A stretch of 40,856 bases of DNA from Clostridiaceae bacterium (GTDB lineage Bacteria; Bacillota; Clostridia; Lachnospirales; Lachnospiraceae): contig CABIYE010000032.1 of assembly GCA_902362865.1 (NCBI GenBank), positions 1-40,856 on the forward strand, written 5' to 3'. The position numbers were made by a program, and so were the translations under genes. Of the stretch, positions 25,607 to 34,225 are shown piece by piece (positions within the stretch are counted from its first letter, which is position 1; every line of letters begins with the position of its first letter). The notes beneath the pieces are model-generated. The model worked only from the letters and a program-made list of their open reading frames with translations, was not told where the DNA came from and made no database searches.

Positions 25607-26550
25607 TGCGCTGGGGAGAAAAACGCTACTACTCGCTGGATTATTATCTAAAGCAGACTTACGGCGAAAAACTTTACAAAATTGCATTGGACGGCGGTAT
25701 GACCTGCCCCAACCGGGACGGCCGTCTGGGAACCCGGGGCTGCATTTTCTGCAGTGAAGGCGGCTCCGGTGATTTTGCTTCTGATCGGCATCTCTCCATT
25801 ACTGCACAGATTGAAAGCGGGAAAAAGCTGGTTGCGAGAAAACACTCCGGCACCGGATACATTGCTTATTTTCAGGCATACACCAATACCTATGCCCCCA
25901 CCTCTTATTTAAAGGAAATTTTTACAGAAGCTATCCGGCATCCCGACATCCGGATTTTGTCTATTGCCACCAGGCCAGACTGTTTAAACTCTGATGTAAT
26001 AGAACTTCTTGCAGATCTGAACAAGATAAAGCCTGTATGGGTAGAGTTGGGGCTTCAGACAATCCACGAAGAAACTGCTGCACTGATCCGCCGCGGTTAT
26101 TCTACAGACGTTTTCGATAAAACCGCGGCCAATCTCCGCCTGGCCGGTATAGAAGTTATCACTCATGTAATACTGGCATTGCCCGGGGAGACCAAAGAGA
26201 TGATGCTCGACACCATCCACTATTTAAATCAGACGGATATACAGGGAATTAAACTGCAGCTTCTGCATATTCTCAAAAACACTGACCTTGCCGTTTACTA
26301 TCAGGAACACCCTTTCTGGATTCCTGATATGGAAGAATATTTTGAACTGCTCGGTTCTTGTATTTGTGAATTACGTCCCGATATTGTCATCCATCGTCTC
26401 ACCGGCGACGGTCCAAAACATCTTTTAATGGAACCTCTCTGGAGCAGAGACAAACGGAAGGTACTGAACCAAATGCAGGCTTATTTTAAACGCCAGGATA
26501 TCTGGCAGGGAAGGAGTTGTTCTCATGGCAGAACCGTTTACACTTTATAA
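25606..26550 (+). CDS. TIGR01212 family radical SAM protein (YhcC-like)
   Basis: A 314-aa radical SAM enzyme. The cluster cysteines are C34, C46 and C49 in TCPNRDGRLGTRGCIFC, the wide spacing that distinguishes this family from classic CX3CX2C proteins. YFQAYTNTYAP, ILSIATRPDCL and WVELGLQT follow in order through the barrel, with LTGDGPKHLLMEPLW near the C-terminus. The reaction is not established; a role in tRNA modification has been suggested for relatives. It starts in the stop codon of the malic enzyme gene and overlaps the next gene by 26 bp. Confidence 0.9.
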   Translation: MRWGEKRYYSLDYYLKQTYGEKLYKIALDGGMTCPNRDGRLGTRGCIFCSEGGSGDFASDRHLSITAQIESGKKLVARKHSGTGYIAYFQAYTNTYAPTSYLKEIFTEAIRHPDIRILSIATRPDCLNSDVIELLADLNKIKPVWVELGLQTIHEETAALIRRGYSTDVFDKTAANLRLAGIEVITHVILALPGETKEMMLDTIHYLNQTDIQGIKLQLLHILKNTDLAVYYQEHPFWIPDMEEYFELLGSCICELRPDIVIHRLTGDGPKHLLMEPLWSRDKRKVLNQMQAYFKRQDIWQGRSCSHGRTVYTL

Positions 26551-27037
26551 ACTAATCGTGCTTTACATTCTGAACAAAGTGGATTTTCCATTAACCAACT
26601 CACAGATTTCAGAATTTATTCTGGATAAAGGATACACGAATTATTTTAAAATCCAGCAGGTTATCGCTGAACTAAAAGAATCAGGCTTCATCCGGGAAGA
26701 GGCTGCCCGAAACCGTACCCTCTACCATCTGACCGAGGAAGGTCACGAGACCCTGCAATACTTTAAAAATGACATTTCTCCCGCCATCCAGCAGGATATC
26801 GAACAATATTTATCTGAAAAACAATACGAACTGAAAAATGAAGTCTCTGTAAAAGCGGACTACTACCGTAATACAAACATGGAATACTCTGTCCGCTGCC
26901 AGGTCATTGAAAGCGGACTGCCTCTGATTGACCTGACAATAACTGTTCCCACCGAAGCCGAGGCAGAAAAAATAGCCGTCAACTGGGAGAAAAAGAACCA
27001 GGAAATTTATGCCTATATTATGGCGCATCTGCTATAA
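26525..27037 (+). CDS. DUF4364 family protein
   Basis: A 170-aa protein with an N-terminal winged-helix-like segment (~8-75: YKLIVLYILNKVDFPLTNSQ, ELKESGFI, LTEEGHETL), as in DUF4364 proteins of Clostridia, and a C-terminal alpha/beta part. It is probably a regulator. GGAAGGAG lies eight bases before the ATG, inside the preceding gene. Confidence 0.85.
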   Translation: MAEPFTLYKLIVLYILNKVDFPLTNSQISEFILDKGYTNYFKIQQVIAELKESGFIREEAARNRTLYHLTEEGHETLQYFKNDISPAIQQDIEQYLSEKQYELKNEVSVKADYYRNTNMEYSVRCQVIESGLPLIDLTITVPTEAEAEKIAVNWEKKNQEIYAYIMAHLL

Positions 27038-27185
27038 CTTCCTATTTGTAATATATAAGATTCTTTTTACTTTAATTCAATAAATTTTTTTCGCAATATA
27101 CCGTATTTTTTGCACAAAATTGTGGAAATAACATCAAAAAAATTGTACAATATATAGTAAGAAATATTGAAAGAGAGGGTTCATT
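27038..27185 (+). other. Intergenic region upstream of glgC
   Basis: Very AT-rich, with no clear terminator for the DUF4364 gene. TACAAT/TATAGT-like hexamers occur around 27145-27160, but no -35 box at good spacing could be settled, so the glgC promoter is only presumed to be here. Confidence 0.3.
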
Positions 27186-28325
27186 ATGAAACAGAACAAT
27201 ATGTTAGCGATGATACTGGCCGGCGGCCGTGGAAGTCGTTTACATGAGCTTACAAACAAAGTGGCAAAACCTGCCGTTTCATATGGTGGAAAGTACCGTA
27301 TCATTGATTTCCCTATCAGTAACTGTGCAAACAGTGGCATTGATGTTGTGGGCGTCCTTACACAGTACGAATCCATCCTGTTGAACAGCTATGTAGCTGC
27401 AGGCGGACGCTGGGGTCTTGATGCAAAAGACAGCGGTGTCTTTGTACTTCCGCCACGCGAAAAAGCAGATGCCAATCTTGATGTTTATCGCGGAACGGCA
27501 GATGCAATTTCACAGAATATTGATTTTATCGACAGTTATTCTCCAGAATACCTGCTCGTTCTTTCCGGAGACCACATTTACAAAATGAACTATGCCAAAA
27601 TGCTTGCTGAACACAAGGCTCAGAAGGCAGATGCAACAATCGCAGTTATTGAAGTTCCAATGAAAGAAGCAAGTCGTTTTGGTATTATGAATACAAACGA
27701 AAACGGACGCATTGTTGAATTTGAAGAGAAACCCGCTAATCCAAAGAGCAATCTTGCATCAATGGGTATTTATATTTTTGACTGGAAACTGCTGCGCCGG
27801 ATGCTTATCGCAGATATGAAAAATCCTGATTCCAGCCACGATTTTGGCAAGGATATCATCCCGACTCTTCTGAATGACGGACGTAACCTGCTTGCATACA
27901 AATTTAAGGGATATTGGAAAGATGTGGGAACGATTGATTCCTTATGGGAAGCTAATATGGATCTGCTGGACAAGAATAATGAGCTTAACCTTGACGACTC
28001 TACCTGGAAAATCTATACCCAGGATGTTGCCGCACTTCCACAGTATATCGGGCCGGACGCATCCATTAAACGTGCTTTCATCACACAGGGCTGTGTCATC
28101 GAAGGCGAGGTAAGTAATTCCGTATTATTTACCGGCGCTAAAGTCAGACCGGGAGCTAAGGTTATTGACAGCGTACTAATGCCCGGAGTTGTTGTAGAAG
28201 AAGGTGCTGTTATCAACCGTGCACTGGTTGCAGATAATGTAAAGATTGGAAAGCAGGCCGTAGTGGGCGACGCCAAGAGCGAACACATTGAACTGGTATC
28301 AAAGCGTGTAAAGGGGGTAGAATAA
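27186..28325 (+). CDS. glgC: Glucose-1-phosphate adenylyltransferase, catalytic subunit
   Basis: Makes ADP-glucose from glucose 1-phosphate and ATP, the committed step of glycogen synthesis. The 379-aa protein starts with the nucleotidyltransferase loop [14 protein letters not shown], keeps [29 protein letters not shown] and [12 protein letters not shown], and ends in a left-handed beta-helix of hexapeptide repeats. GAGAGGG precedes the ATG. It is separated by one base from glgD. Confidence 0.95.
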   Translation: MKQNNMLAMILAGGRGSRLHELTNKVAKPAVSYGGKYRIIDFPISNCANSGIDVVGVLTQYESILLNSYVAAGGRWGLDAKDSGVFVLPPREKADANLDVYRGTADAISQNIDFIDSYSPEYLLVLSGDHIYKMNYAKMLAEHKAQKADATIAVIEVPMKEASRFGIMNTNENGRIVEFEEKPANPKSNLASMGIYIFDWKLLRRMLIADMKNPDSSHDFGKDIIPTLLNDGRNLLAYKFKGYWKDVGTIDSLWEANMDLLDKNNELNLDDSTWKIYTQDVAALPQYIGPDASIKRAFITQGCVIEGEVSNSVLFTGAKVRPGAKVIDSVLMPGVVVEEGAVINRALVADNVKIGKQAVVGDAKSEHIELVSKRVKGVE

Positions 28326-28326
28326 T

Positions 28327-29442
28327 ATGTCTAAAGCATTTGGTATTGTAAATTTTGCCGGAAACCACATCCGGGTAGAAGGGCTTCAACCTTACCGCCC
28401 TATCGGTGCATTCTCCTTCCTTGGAAGATACCGCGTAATTGATTTTCCGATTTCAAATATGACAAATAGCGGAATAGACCATATTCAGGTATATATACGC
28501 AGAAAACCGCGTGCCCTGGTAGAACATCTTGGTACAGGACGCCATTATAATATCAATTCAAAAAGCGGAAGATTACATATTCTTTTTGGAGAAAATACTT
28601 CTTACGACAGCCTGTACAGCACAGACATTGCTGCTTACATGGACAATATGGAAGCTATTGAGGACGTACGCTATCCATATGTTGTCATCGCTCCAAGCTA
28701 CATGGTTTACACCATGGATTATGATATGCTTCTTCAGAACCACATAGAATCCGGCGCTGACATCACGCTTCTTTATCATTCAGTAGACAATGCAAAGGAC
28801 GCCTTTTTTGAATGTAACACCTTGAACTTGAATCGTCAAAAAGGTGTACTGTCGCTGGAGCAGAACCGTGGAAACGCGAAAAACAGGAACATTTTCATGG
28901 ATACTTATGTGATGAAAAAAGAACTTTTCATCGAATTAATTTATAAAGCAAAGAAAATGTCTTCCATGTACACCCTGGCGGACATCGTAAATATTTCCTG
29001 CGAGGATTTGGATGTACGCGGCGTATCCCATCGTGGATTCTTCGCATCAATCACAGACTTCAAGAGCTATTACGATGCAAATATTTCCTTGATAGACCTA
29101 AAGGCTGCGCAGAACCTGTTTAGTGATGACTGGCCGATTTACACACGTACAAATGATTCCTGCCCGACACAGTATTTTGAGTCTGCAGATGTAAAAAATT
29201 CTATTGTGTCCAATGGCTGCCTTATTGAGGGAACCGTAGAAAATTCTATCATTGGACGTGGATGTATTATCAAAAAAGGAGCTGTTATTAAAAACAGTGT
29301 AATCCTGCCGACATCCGTTATCGGCGAAAATGTTCACCTGGAGAACCAGGTTGTAGATAAGCATGCAAGACTGACACATGTAAAAGAACTGATTTCTGAT
29401 CCGGACAAACCGGGATACGTTCGCCGCGGCGATACATTATAA
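28327..29442 (+). CDS. glgD: Glucose-1-phosphate adenylyltransferase regulatory subunit
   Basis: A 371-aa GlgC paralogue that lacks the catalytic GGxGxRL loop: the N-terminus reads AFGIVNFAGNHIRVEGLQPY, while YRVIDFPISNMTNSGID is kept. Beta-helix repeats follow from ~280. In Firmicutes GlgD forms a heteromer with GlgC and raises its activity. Its binding site (AAGGGGG) is inside the end of glgC. The operon ends at the following terminator. Confidence 0.95.
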   Translation: MSKAFGIVNFAGNHIRVEGLQPYRPIGAFSFLGRYRVIDFPISNMTNSGIDHIQVYIRRKPRALVEHLGTGRHYNINSKSGRLHILFGENTSYDSLYSTDIAAYMDNMEAIEDVRYPYVVIAPSYMVYTMDYDMLLQNHIESGADITLLYHSVDNAKDAFFECNTLNLNRQKGVLSLEQNRGNAKNRNIFMDTYVMKKELFIELIYKAKKMSSMYTLADIVNISCEDLDVRGVSHRGFFASITDFKSYYDANISLIDLKAAQNLFSDDWPIYTRTNDSCPTQYFESADVKNSIVSNGCLIEGTVENSIIGRGCIIKKGAVIKNSVILPTSVIGENVHLENQVVDKHARLTHVKELISDPDKPGYVRRGDTL

Positions 29443-29444
29443 CC

Positions 29445-29487
29445 AAAAAAGGAGCCTGAGATCCATACTGATTTCTGGCTCCTCATT
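29445..29487. terminator. Bidirectional terminator between glgD and apbE
   Basis: AGGAGCC (29450-29456) pairs with GGCTCCT (29477-29483). The minus direction ends in six Ts and serves apbE; the plus direction ends in an AT-rich CATTTATTAT and serves glgD. The two genes converge here. Confidence 0.75.
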
Positions 29488-29516
29488 TATTATAATGATT
29501 CGTGTCAATCATCAGT

Positions 29517-30560
29517 CTATCCTTTTATCACATATGTCTCCATATCTGAAAAACTCTCATTCAGAGTAAAATCGTCCTTAATTCCCTCTGTCAGATAAAT
29601 CTCGTTTTCATCTGTTACCAGCAGCATCTCAAAACCGCCGTTTTCTTTCCAGTATTCTGTTGCCTCATCAAGCCCCATCACATAAATTGCCGTAGACAAG
29701 GAATCGCACAGTTTGCCTTCTTTTGCGATAATGGAAACGGAGGCTAAACCGCTTTCTGCCGGATAGCCAGTGGAAGGATCTATAATATGCCCATATTGCT
29801 TCCCATCCTCGCCTATAAAATACCTCTCATAGTTTCCAGAAGTTACCACGGCGCCGTCCTCGCTCTCCAGAATACCCAGGCTGCCTTCCCCAAACGGGTT
29901 CTGTATGCCAAGCCGCCACCTGCTGCCATCCGGTTTTCTGCCAACCATCTGGACATTTCCGCCTATATCCAATAGAGCCGAAGTAATTCCCTGCTCTTTT
30001 AGTAATTCTGCTACTATGTCGCCCGTATATCCTTTTCCCACCGCGCCGAGATCCAACTGCATCCCGTCCGGCAAGGTTACAAAATTTCCTTCTAAAAGCA
30101 CTTTTTCATAGTCTACATTTCGTAACAAGTCTGTCAATTCATTCTCAGTAGGTATATAGTATTCTCCACTAATAAAGCCCCACGCGGTAACCACCGGGGA
30201 AATGGTCGGATCGAGGAAACCTCCCGTTTGTTCTGCCATATCAATCGCAAATTGCAAAATCTCTGCGGTTTCTTCGCTAACTTCTGTTCGTGCGCCGCCG
30301 CTTTGATTCACTTTATAAATATCGCTGTTCTCGTCAGTAGTTGACCAAAGAGCTTCCAGTTCTTTGATTCTATCCTCAGAAATCGTAAGCGCTGCCTCTG
30401 CTGACTCTCCATAGGCAGTCAAAGTCATGTATGTACCCATTGCAAACACACCAACCGTATGTTCCTCCTCCGCTTTTCCCTCTGTACCGCACCCTGAGAG
30501 CGGCAATACAAGCAAAAGGGAGATTAAACGGACAAAATATTTACTCCTTTTTCTCCACAA
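29517..30560 (-). CDS. apbE: ApbE-type FAD:protein FMN transferase (lipoprotein)
   Basis: Transfers FMN from FAD to a threonine of membrane redox proteins outside the cytoplasmic membrane. The 347-aa lipoprotein has a signal peptide ending in the lipobox LPLSGC (~20-25). FAMGTYMTLTAYG, TISPVVTAWGF, LDLGAVGKGYTGDIV, LLDIGGNVQMVGRKPDG and the HIIDPSTGYPA motif, with the metal-binding region, are all present. The TTG start at 30558-30560 is chosen because GGGAGGAG lies seven bases upstream. No flavinylated target (FMN-binding domain protein) is nearby. It is the last gene of the disrupted alcohol dehydrogenase-flavodoxin-DUF4405 locus. Confidence 0.9.
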   Translation of the reverse strand: MWRKRSKYFVRLISLLLVLPLSGCGTEGKAEEEHTVGVFAMGTYMTLTAYGESAEAALTISEDRIKELEALWSTTDENSDIYKVNQSGGARTEVSEETAEILQFAIDMAEQTGGFLDPTISPVVTAWGFISGEYYIPTENELTDLLRNVDYEKVLLEGNFVTLPDGMQLDLGAVGKGYTGDIVAELLKEQGITSALLDIGGNVQMVGRKPDGSRWRLGIQNPFGEGSLGILESEDGAVVTSGNYERYFIGEDGKQYGHIIDPSTGYPAESGLASVSIIAKEGKLCDSLSTAIYVMGLDEATEYWKENGGFEMLLVTDENEIYLTEGIKDDFTLNESFSDMETYVIKG

Positions 30561-30660
30561 GTTTTTTCTCCTCCCGATCAACCTTTGAATTCCCCTGGAA
30601 ACATAGTGTGCCAGAAAGCTGCCGCGCCATAAAAAACAGCAATAATACTGTCATTGCCAT
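30541..30660 (-). pseudogene. Remnant of a DUF4405-like membrane protein
   Basis: A 39-codon open frame begins MAMTVLLLFFMARQLSG, which resembles the first membrane helix of DUF4405 proteins, commonly found next to flavodoxin genes in Clostridia. The rest of the expected protein is missing: the frame runs into the apbE start region and stops. This suggests a deletion that joined the DUF4405 N-terminus to the apbE leader. The match is to one helix only. Confidence 0.4.
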
Positions 30661-30682
30661 GCCAAGAGCCTGCCTGTTATTA

Positions 30683-30949
30683 TTACTCAGTTGCTAAATT
30701 CAGCCCATTTACCCAATTTACAACCTCGTCCTCTGCTTCCGCGACACTGTTTCGGGAAATGGAAAGTCCATCAGTGATTACCGTTGCATCCGGCTGTAAA
30801 TCAGAAATCGTCTGAACGGTCCTAGAAAAACCGCTGCCACCATGAGTAGTAAAGGGAATAATGGTCTTACCGCTGAAATCATATTCCTCAAGAAAGGTAT
30901 ACAACGGCATAGGAAGGTCTGCGTTCCAGTTCGGATAGTAAAATCTCAC
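30683..30949 (-). pseudogene. C-terminal half of a flavodoxin gene, split by the island
   Basis: The 88 codons read FYYPNWNADLPMPLYTFLEE, DFSGKTIIPFTTHGGSGFSR, and on to the end of a long-chain flavodoxin fold. The first 90 or so residues are missing; they are present at 39113-39586, in the same orientation 8.2 kb away. The GTG at 30947-30949 and the next few residues come from the island end. Native sequence starts at the shared TATCC core (30933-30937). On its own the fragment lacks the N-terminal FMN phosphate loop and should be inactive. Confidence 0.85.
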
Positions 30950-30971
30950 ATCTAATAAAAAATCCTTATTT

Positions 30972-31001
30972 TATAGCCATTTTACACAATACACATTTTT
31001 T
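30972..31001. repeat. Subterminal repeats, left end of the island
   Basis: TATAGCC (30972-30978) and ACACAATACACA (30984-30995) reappear inverted at 39067-39085. ATACACATTTTTT (30989-31001) reappears as a direct repeat at 39045-39057. Such sets next to an element end resemble recombinase or accessory-factor binding sites. Confidence 0.6.
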
Positions 31002-31003
31002 AT

Positions 31004-32812
31004 TTAACTGTCCATCCGTTCTGTCAAACCTCTATTTTTGGACATCTTTTCCAGTTTTTTTGCCAGCTTTAGATTTTCTTTTTTCAATCGTTCGTTTTCT
31101 TCCAGCAATCTCTTCAATTCATTCTGATAAATCTCCACCTGTTTCTCCAGACTTTTCTCTCGCACTTCCCGCTTAATCTGCGCCATTTTGCTCTGATCGG
31201 CCTTTTCTCGTTCTTCATTCAGCACAGACTTTACTTCCTCATTCTTATAAAAGAATCCTCTGGACAGACCTGTATTTTGCGAAAGTTCAGCCACTGATAA
31301 TGATTTTCCTTCCGATGCCGTTCTGCGGATTTCTTCAACAGCAAGTGCTATTTTTCTTCTGCTTTCCTGGCGGTTGACTTCATTCATCTTATCGTATTTC
31401 GCCATTAATAAATTCCCTCCCAGGTTGTTTTCCATCTTTTCATAATATTCCATGGATTTTTTAGCCAGTTCTTCATCAACCAGTCCAATATTTTTCTTTA
31501 CAATTTCATCCGTTGAATAGCCCATATAATCACGGATTGTCTGAATCGAAGTACCGTTCCTATAAAATGCTTTACACAATTCTTTCTGATAGCCGTTTCC
31601 TTTAAACACATACTCATCTGTCAATATACCGGCCTTTCTGCACGCTTTCATGATTGCATTTTGGAAACCTTCAGCAGTAAACTTCTTACCATCATTTAGA
31701 AAAAGCAGATTTTCTATATGTATATGATTTCTATCCGAATATTTCAGGACAAGCCAATGCAGGATGTCAGGAACAGGGATACTTCTGGTAGTATCCGGCA
31801 CCTTCATCCAGCTATGCTCATCTTTATAATAAAAATCCGCATTTCTTAAAAGGAATAATTGACCTTTTTTAATCCCTGTAAAAAGTAGAATCAGACTCAT
31901 TATCCGCAGCTGTTCTGGAAATTCCCTGAGATGAACCGTTAACAAATCCAACTTTTGATCTAATTTGTCTATTTCATTTACGGTCGGATAATTCTTCTTA
32001 TAATACAATGCAATCGGATTAGAAAACTCACTAATGCAACCAGTCACTTGCAGGTAGCGTAAAAATGCCGAAATAACCTGCAGTTTGTTGTTATAACTTT
32101 GAGCTTTAATATTTTGCATAGCCAATCGATTAAAATATTCTTTTATAATAGTAGAATCAATATCCAATATGTTCTTCTGAGATTCTTCTAAAAATTTCAG
32201 GAAGGCTCTGATATAAGTATGATGAATACAAATGGTTCCCAAATTCAAAGAAGTAACCGTCAAAAGATATTTTAAGTATTTCTGCAAGCCCTGTCGATTT
32301 TCAGCACACTCAATATCCAAAAAGGAAAAACTATCGATCGTATTACTGCGGCTATATCTTTCTGGCAAAATATTCAACCGCTCAACAAACCAAACATTGG
32401 CTTCCCAATCAATTTCCGTAGACTCCAGAAATAATATTTTCCGGCAAAACAGCATAAATTTCTTTGGGCTTGGACAAATATTGTCATATTCTCTTTTCAA
32501 CATAGAATAATATTCCTGCTCCTGATCTTGCTCCATTTTCATAATATCTTTTAGACCACTTTTTTCAGCATAACAAAACAGGCACTTTAACGGAAGCAAG
32601 TACCTGTTTCGTCTATCTTCTCTGTTTTTTATTGTTCTTACGATTTCATTCAGAAGTATTTCTATCTGTATCTTTATCTTTTCATCAAGATCGTTATCAA
32701 AATCCCAGTACAATAATCTCTGGTCAGACTCTTTTTGAAATGATTGGGCCACATTACCTTTAAAATATTCCGGCAGATAGATTTTCTGTTTAAGTGGAAC
32801 CTTTTTCTTCAT
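31004..32812 (-). CDS. Tyrosine-recombinase-fold protein without catalytic residues, fused to a TnpC/DUF6262-like C-terminus
   Basis: About 602 aa. The middle has the core-binding and catalytic-fold pattern of Tn554 TnpB-like integrases: LLFTGIKKGQLFLLRN (~312) where TG-R normally occurs, RSIPVP, then NGYQKELCKAFYRNGTSIQT and YMGYSTDEIVKKN (~430). Aligned by spacing with XerD, Arg-I is Lys, H-x-x-R is N-x-x-Q, the LGH histidine is Tyr and the nucleophile tyrosine is Asn. From ~469 a TnpC-like part follows: NEVNRQESRRKIALAVEEI, a helix-turn-helix-like LSVAELSQNTGLSRGFFY, and a coiled coil (~545-595). ATG at 32810-32812 is preferred over a TTG four codons upstream; neither has a good ribosome binding site. 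It is the last gene of the island operon, 66 bp from the island end. Confidence 0.75.
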   Translation of the reverse strand: MKKKVPLKQKIYLPEYFKGNVAQSFQKESDQRLLYWDFDNDLDEKIKIQIEILLNEIVRTIKNREDRRNRYLLPLKCLFCYAEKSGLKDIMKMEQDQEQEYYSMLKREYDNICPSPKKFMLFCRKILFLESTEIDWEANVWFVERLNILPERYSRSNTIDSFSFLDIECAENRQGLQKYLKYLLTVTSLNLGTICIHHTYIRAFLKFLEESQKNILDIDSTIIKEYFNRLAMQNIKAQSYNNKLQVISAFLRYLQVTGCISEFSNPIALYYKKNYPTVNEIDKLDQKLDLLTVHLREFPEQLRIMSLILLFTGIKKGQLFLLRNADFYYKDEHSWMKVPDTTRSIPVPDILHWLVLKYSDRNHIHIENLLFLNDGKKFTAEGFQNAIMKACRKAGILTDEYVFKGNGYQKELCKAFYRNGTSIQTIRDYMGYSTDEIVKKNIGLVDEELAKKSMEYYEKMENNLGGNLLMAKYDKMNEVNRQESRRKIALAVEEIRRTASEGKSLSVAELSQNTGLSRGFFYKNEEVKSVLNEEREKADQSKMAQIKREVREKSLEKQVEIYQNELKRLLEENERLKKENLKLAKKLEKMSKNRGLTERMDS

Positions 32813-32832
32813 ATGTCTTGTCAAAGTAAACT

Positions 32833-34167
32833 TTATTTTTCAATCCATTGTCCTAATTTCCGACCGCCGACACGTTCAATAATGCCCTCTTCCTGCATTG
32901 CTTTCATAAGGCGTTTTACTTTTCGTTCAGAACAATCAATCTCCAGCGCAATCTGTTGCTGCGTTGCATGAGGATTTTTCTTTATCGTCAATAATATCTT
33001 TTCTTCCAAAGTGCCATTTAAAGTGCCACTTAAAGTGCCATTTTGTTCTTTTGGCACTTTAGCGCTCAATAAAGGCGTAAATTTCACCATAATATCTTCT
33101 AAATGAATTTTATATTCAGGCAAAGGAACACCATGCTTTTTGCAAGCTTCACATATCTTCTCTATCCCACGTCCCCATGTTTCTACATATCCTGCCCTGA
33201 AAAATCCATTGGCAATATTCGGATTATAAGGTTGCGAACGATGGCGCTCCATCAATGTTTCCACTGTCCAGCCTACCGGAAATACACAGTCATTACTGAT
33301 ATACACTGCATCTTCATGAATCCGAATCTGTATCGGAACTAATGCTGCATAATTAGAATGAATAATCGCATTATATACCGCCTCCCTGACAGCCGCTTTC
33401 GGAAGCGGATATGTTTCAATTCTGGTAACATTGTCATAAGATATCATTGCCTTCATATACTTCAGGTAAATCAATTCTATAACCCTGTCTGCCTGTATAA
33501 ATAATGAACCATGAATCTCGTCCTGATAACGCAGATCAGAGCCTTCTCCAAAATATCCGATTTTGATATACGCACCTGTAACCCATTTCTCCGGATTGCG
33601 ATGAAACAGAAGAATTGCCGCACGTTTCAGCCTGCCTTGCTCAAAAAGACCAAGGCTGTCCAAAAGCTGTTCATTGCTCATATTCAGATCTTCTTCTGTC
33701 ATTCGGCCGCTCCGCAAGGCCTCCCGCCTAAAAATATCAAAACTTTCTTTATCCAAATCTTCAACAGTAACACCATCTACCGGAACGGCATCCCATTTAT
33801 ATCCTGTTTTAGACAATAGAAACTCTGTCAAAGCTGCTCCTCTGAGAAGCTGCTTTGTACTGCCGCTCCGATAATGATATTCTCCTTTGTAATTGACCGG
33901 ATAACTGCTCGGATTGACACAGATTTCAATATACTCTTTCCCATCTTGTGTCAGTAGATTCACATCCACAATAATGCCAAGAATATCCCTCACCTTATTG
34001 GGAATATCTTCAAGTAGCTTTTTGCTGTCCGGTACACCAATGACAGTACCATTATCATCGGTGCCAATATATATCTTGCCGCCTTGAGCATTTGCGAAAC
34101 CACAGATCCATTTCAAATACTCATCGCGCCAAGATTCTTTCCATTCAATGTTTTGGTTTTCTGCCAT
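32833..34167 (-). CDS. AlbA_2 (Schlafen-like) DNA-binding and GHKL-ATPase-like regulator (COG2865)
   Basis: A 444-aa protein. The N-terminal AlbA_2 domain (~6-125) shows IEWKESWRDEYLKWICGFAN and GGKIYIGTDDNG. A RecG-like/HATPase_c_4 domain (~225-375) shows REAVYNAIIHSNY and WGRGIEKI. Then comes a repetitive linker NGTLSGTLNGTL and a C-terminal winged helix (~395-440, ATQQQIALEIDCSERKVKRLM). The start is set by GGAGG six bases before the ATG at 34165-34167. Such proteins occur alone and in defence islands; here it lies in one operon, 58 bp after the ABC ATPase gene and 20 bp before the recombinase-fold gene. Its role there is unknown: regulator or RNA/DNA-binding factor. Confidence 0.85.
   Translation of the reverse strand: MAENQNIEWKESWRDEYLKWICGFANAQGGKIYIGTDDNGTVIGVPDSKKLLEDIPNKVRDILGIIVDVNLLTQDGKEYIEICVNPSSYPVNYKGEYHYRSGSTKQLLRGAALTEFLLSKTGYKWDAVPVDGVTVEDLDKESFDIFRREALRSGRMTEEDLNMSNEQLLDSLGLFEQGRLKRAAILLFHRNPEKWVTGAYIKIGYFGEGSDLRYQDEIHGSLFIQADRVIELIYLKYMKAMISYDNVTRIETYPLPKAAVREAVYNAIIHSNYAALVPIQIRIHEDAVYISNDCVFPVGWTVETLMERHRSQPYNPNIANGFFRAGYVETWGRGIEKICEACKKHGVPLPEYKIHLEDIMVKFTPLLSAKVPKEQNGTLSGTLNGTLEEKILLTIKKNPHATQQQIALEIDCSERKVKRLMKAMQEEGIIERVGGRKLGQWIEK
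33013..33048. repeat. Three 12-bp tandem repeats in the linker of the AlbA_2 protein gene
   Basis: GTGCCATTTAAA, GTGCCACTTAAA and GTGCCATTTTGT in a row encode the in-frame repeat xGTL three times. A 12-bp unit can expand or contract without shifting the frame. Confidence 0.75.
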
Positions 34168-34225
34168 ATTTTTCCTCCATCTCCAAAAGAAATAAATTAT
34201 CGCCTGAAAACTAGACATAATTCAA

